Source of the DNA: an uncultured Clostridia bacterium
GTDB lineage: Bacteria; Bacillota; Clostridia; TANB77; CAG-508
Reading direction: 5' to 3'
DNA length: 6,837 nucleotides
NCBI GenBank assembly: GCA_944390305.1
Contig: CALXPX010000064.1
Coordinates: 1-6,837, forward strand
Position numbers and translations under genes: made by a program. This document shows positions 6,465 to 6,837 of this stretch, piece after piece. The notes under the pieces are model-generated. The model was not told the origin of the DNA. It saw nothing but the letters and a program-made list of their open reading frames with translations, and ran no database searches. The first letter of the stretch is position 1; each line of letters begins with the position of its first letter.

Positions 6465-6837
6465 CTATATTATTTTTATTAGTTCATAATTAGATGTTCC
6501 TAATCCTATTTTTTCTCCATGTTCTATTTGGCTTTCCCAGTTAGTTTCTGGATGATTAATATGGAAATTATCTTTTTCATCTATATGTTTTTTTATTTTC
6601 TCTCCTAAAGCACTATTTTCAAATGGCTTTTGATTATTTACTAAATCTGCACATGCTTTATCCAAAGCTACCATATCGAATGATGCAAGCATTCCTATGT
6701 TAGGGACAATTGGTGCATCATTTTCTGCATGACAATCGCAATTAGGCGATACATCACAAATAAGACTTATATGAAATTGACTTTTATCTTTTACTACTGC
6801 ATATGCATATTCTGCCATTTTTTTATTTAAAATATCT
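6465..6837 (-). CDS. DUF362 domain protein, C-terminal part (5' end cut by window edge)
   Basis: The frame is open to the right edge: codons for Asp-Ile-Leu-Asn-Lys-Lys precede the Met at 6818, which is therefore internal and not the start. The 123 visible residues match the end of DUF362 proteins: MAEYAYAVVKDK, then SLICDVSPNCDCHAENDAP with its cysteine cluster, IVPNIGMLASFDMVALDKAC, and a closing HPETNWESQIEHGEKIGLG followed by NYELIKI. DUF362 proteins often have a ferredoxin-like 4Fe-4S part; whether this one does lies outside the window. Their reaction is not established. The gene ends in TAG at 6465-6467, 14 nt before the ATG of the membrane protein, in the same direction, which suggests an operon. 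I see nothing broken in the visible part. Confidence 0.87.
   Translation of the reverse strand, partial: DILNKKMAEYAYAVVKDKSQFHISLICDVSPNCDCHAENDAPIVPNIGMLASFDMVALDKACADLVNNQKPFENSALGEKIKKHIDEKDNFHINHPETNWESQIEHGEKIGLGTSNYELIKII

Noticed and set aside
6816..6818. ATG at 6818 as the true start of the DUF362 gene
   Set aside because: The frame is open to the window edge with no stop, there is no ribosome binding site, and the family needs a much longer N-terminal part.

Overview
The window is a strongly AT-rich chromosomal segment. All supportable genes lie on the minus strand, so transcription runs from right to left. The A/T-heavy codon use, strong AGGAG/GGAGG ribosome binding sites, and the DUF378, DUF362, GalE and PolA relatives point to a low-GC member of the Bacillota, most likely Clostridia. 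The sequence alone does not allow a species call. There are no rRNA or tRNA genes, insertion sequences, CRISPR arrays or phage genes.

Region by region, in the direction of transcription: (1) 6837-4930 holds the C-terminal part of a DUF362-family protein (cut by the right edge). It is followed after 14 nt by a 506-residue multi-pass membrane protein that resembles GT-C/GtrII-type glycosyltransferases. The pair ends in a clear intrinsic terminator at 4872-4909. (2) 4871-4535 is a very AT-rich noncoding gap with one good sigma-A-type promoter (4802-4830) that would drive the next unit. (3) 4534-1298 holds polA (DNA polymerase I, 891 aa) and, 14 nt downstream with a GTG start, a membrane-anchored lytic transglycosylase gene. 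That second gene is frameshifted: near 1424-1427 the reading frame leaves the conserved SLT C-terminus, which survives intact in the neighbouring frame down to 1298. (4) 1279-228 holds galE (UDP-glucose 4-epimerase) with its own likely promoter. (5) 192-1 holds a candidate promoter and the start of a small DUF378 membrane protein, cut by the left edge.

These are mainly housekeeping and cell-envelope functions: DNA repair and Okazaki-fragment processing (PolA), peptidoglycan cleavage (SLT), nucleotide-sugar supply (GalE) and probable membrane glycan transfer. I see no evidence of a new multi-gene system. The most useful observations are the frameshift in the transglycosylase gene, the loss of proofreading residues in PolA, and the GalE Cys299 that predicts broadened UDP-HexNAc specificity.
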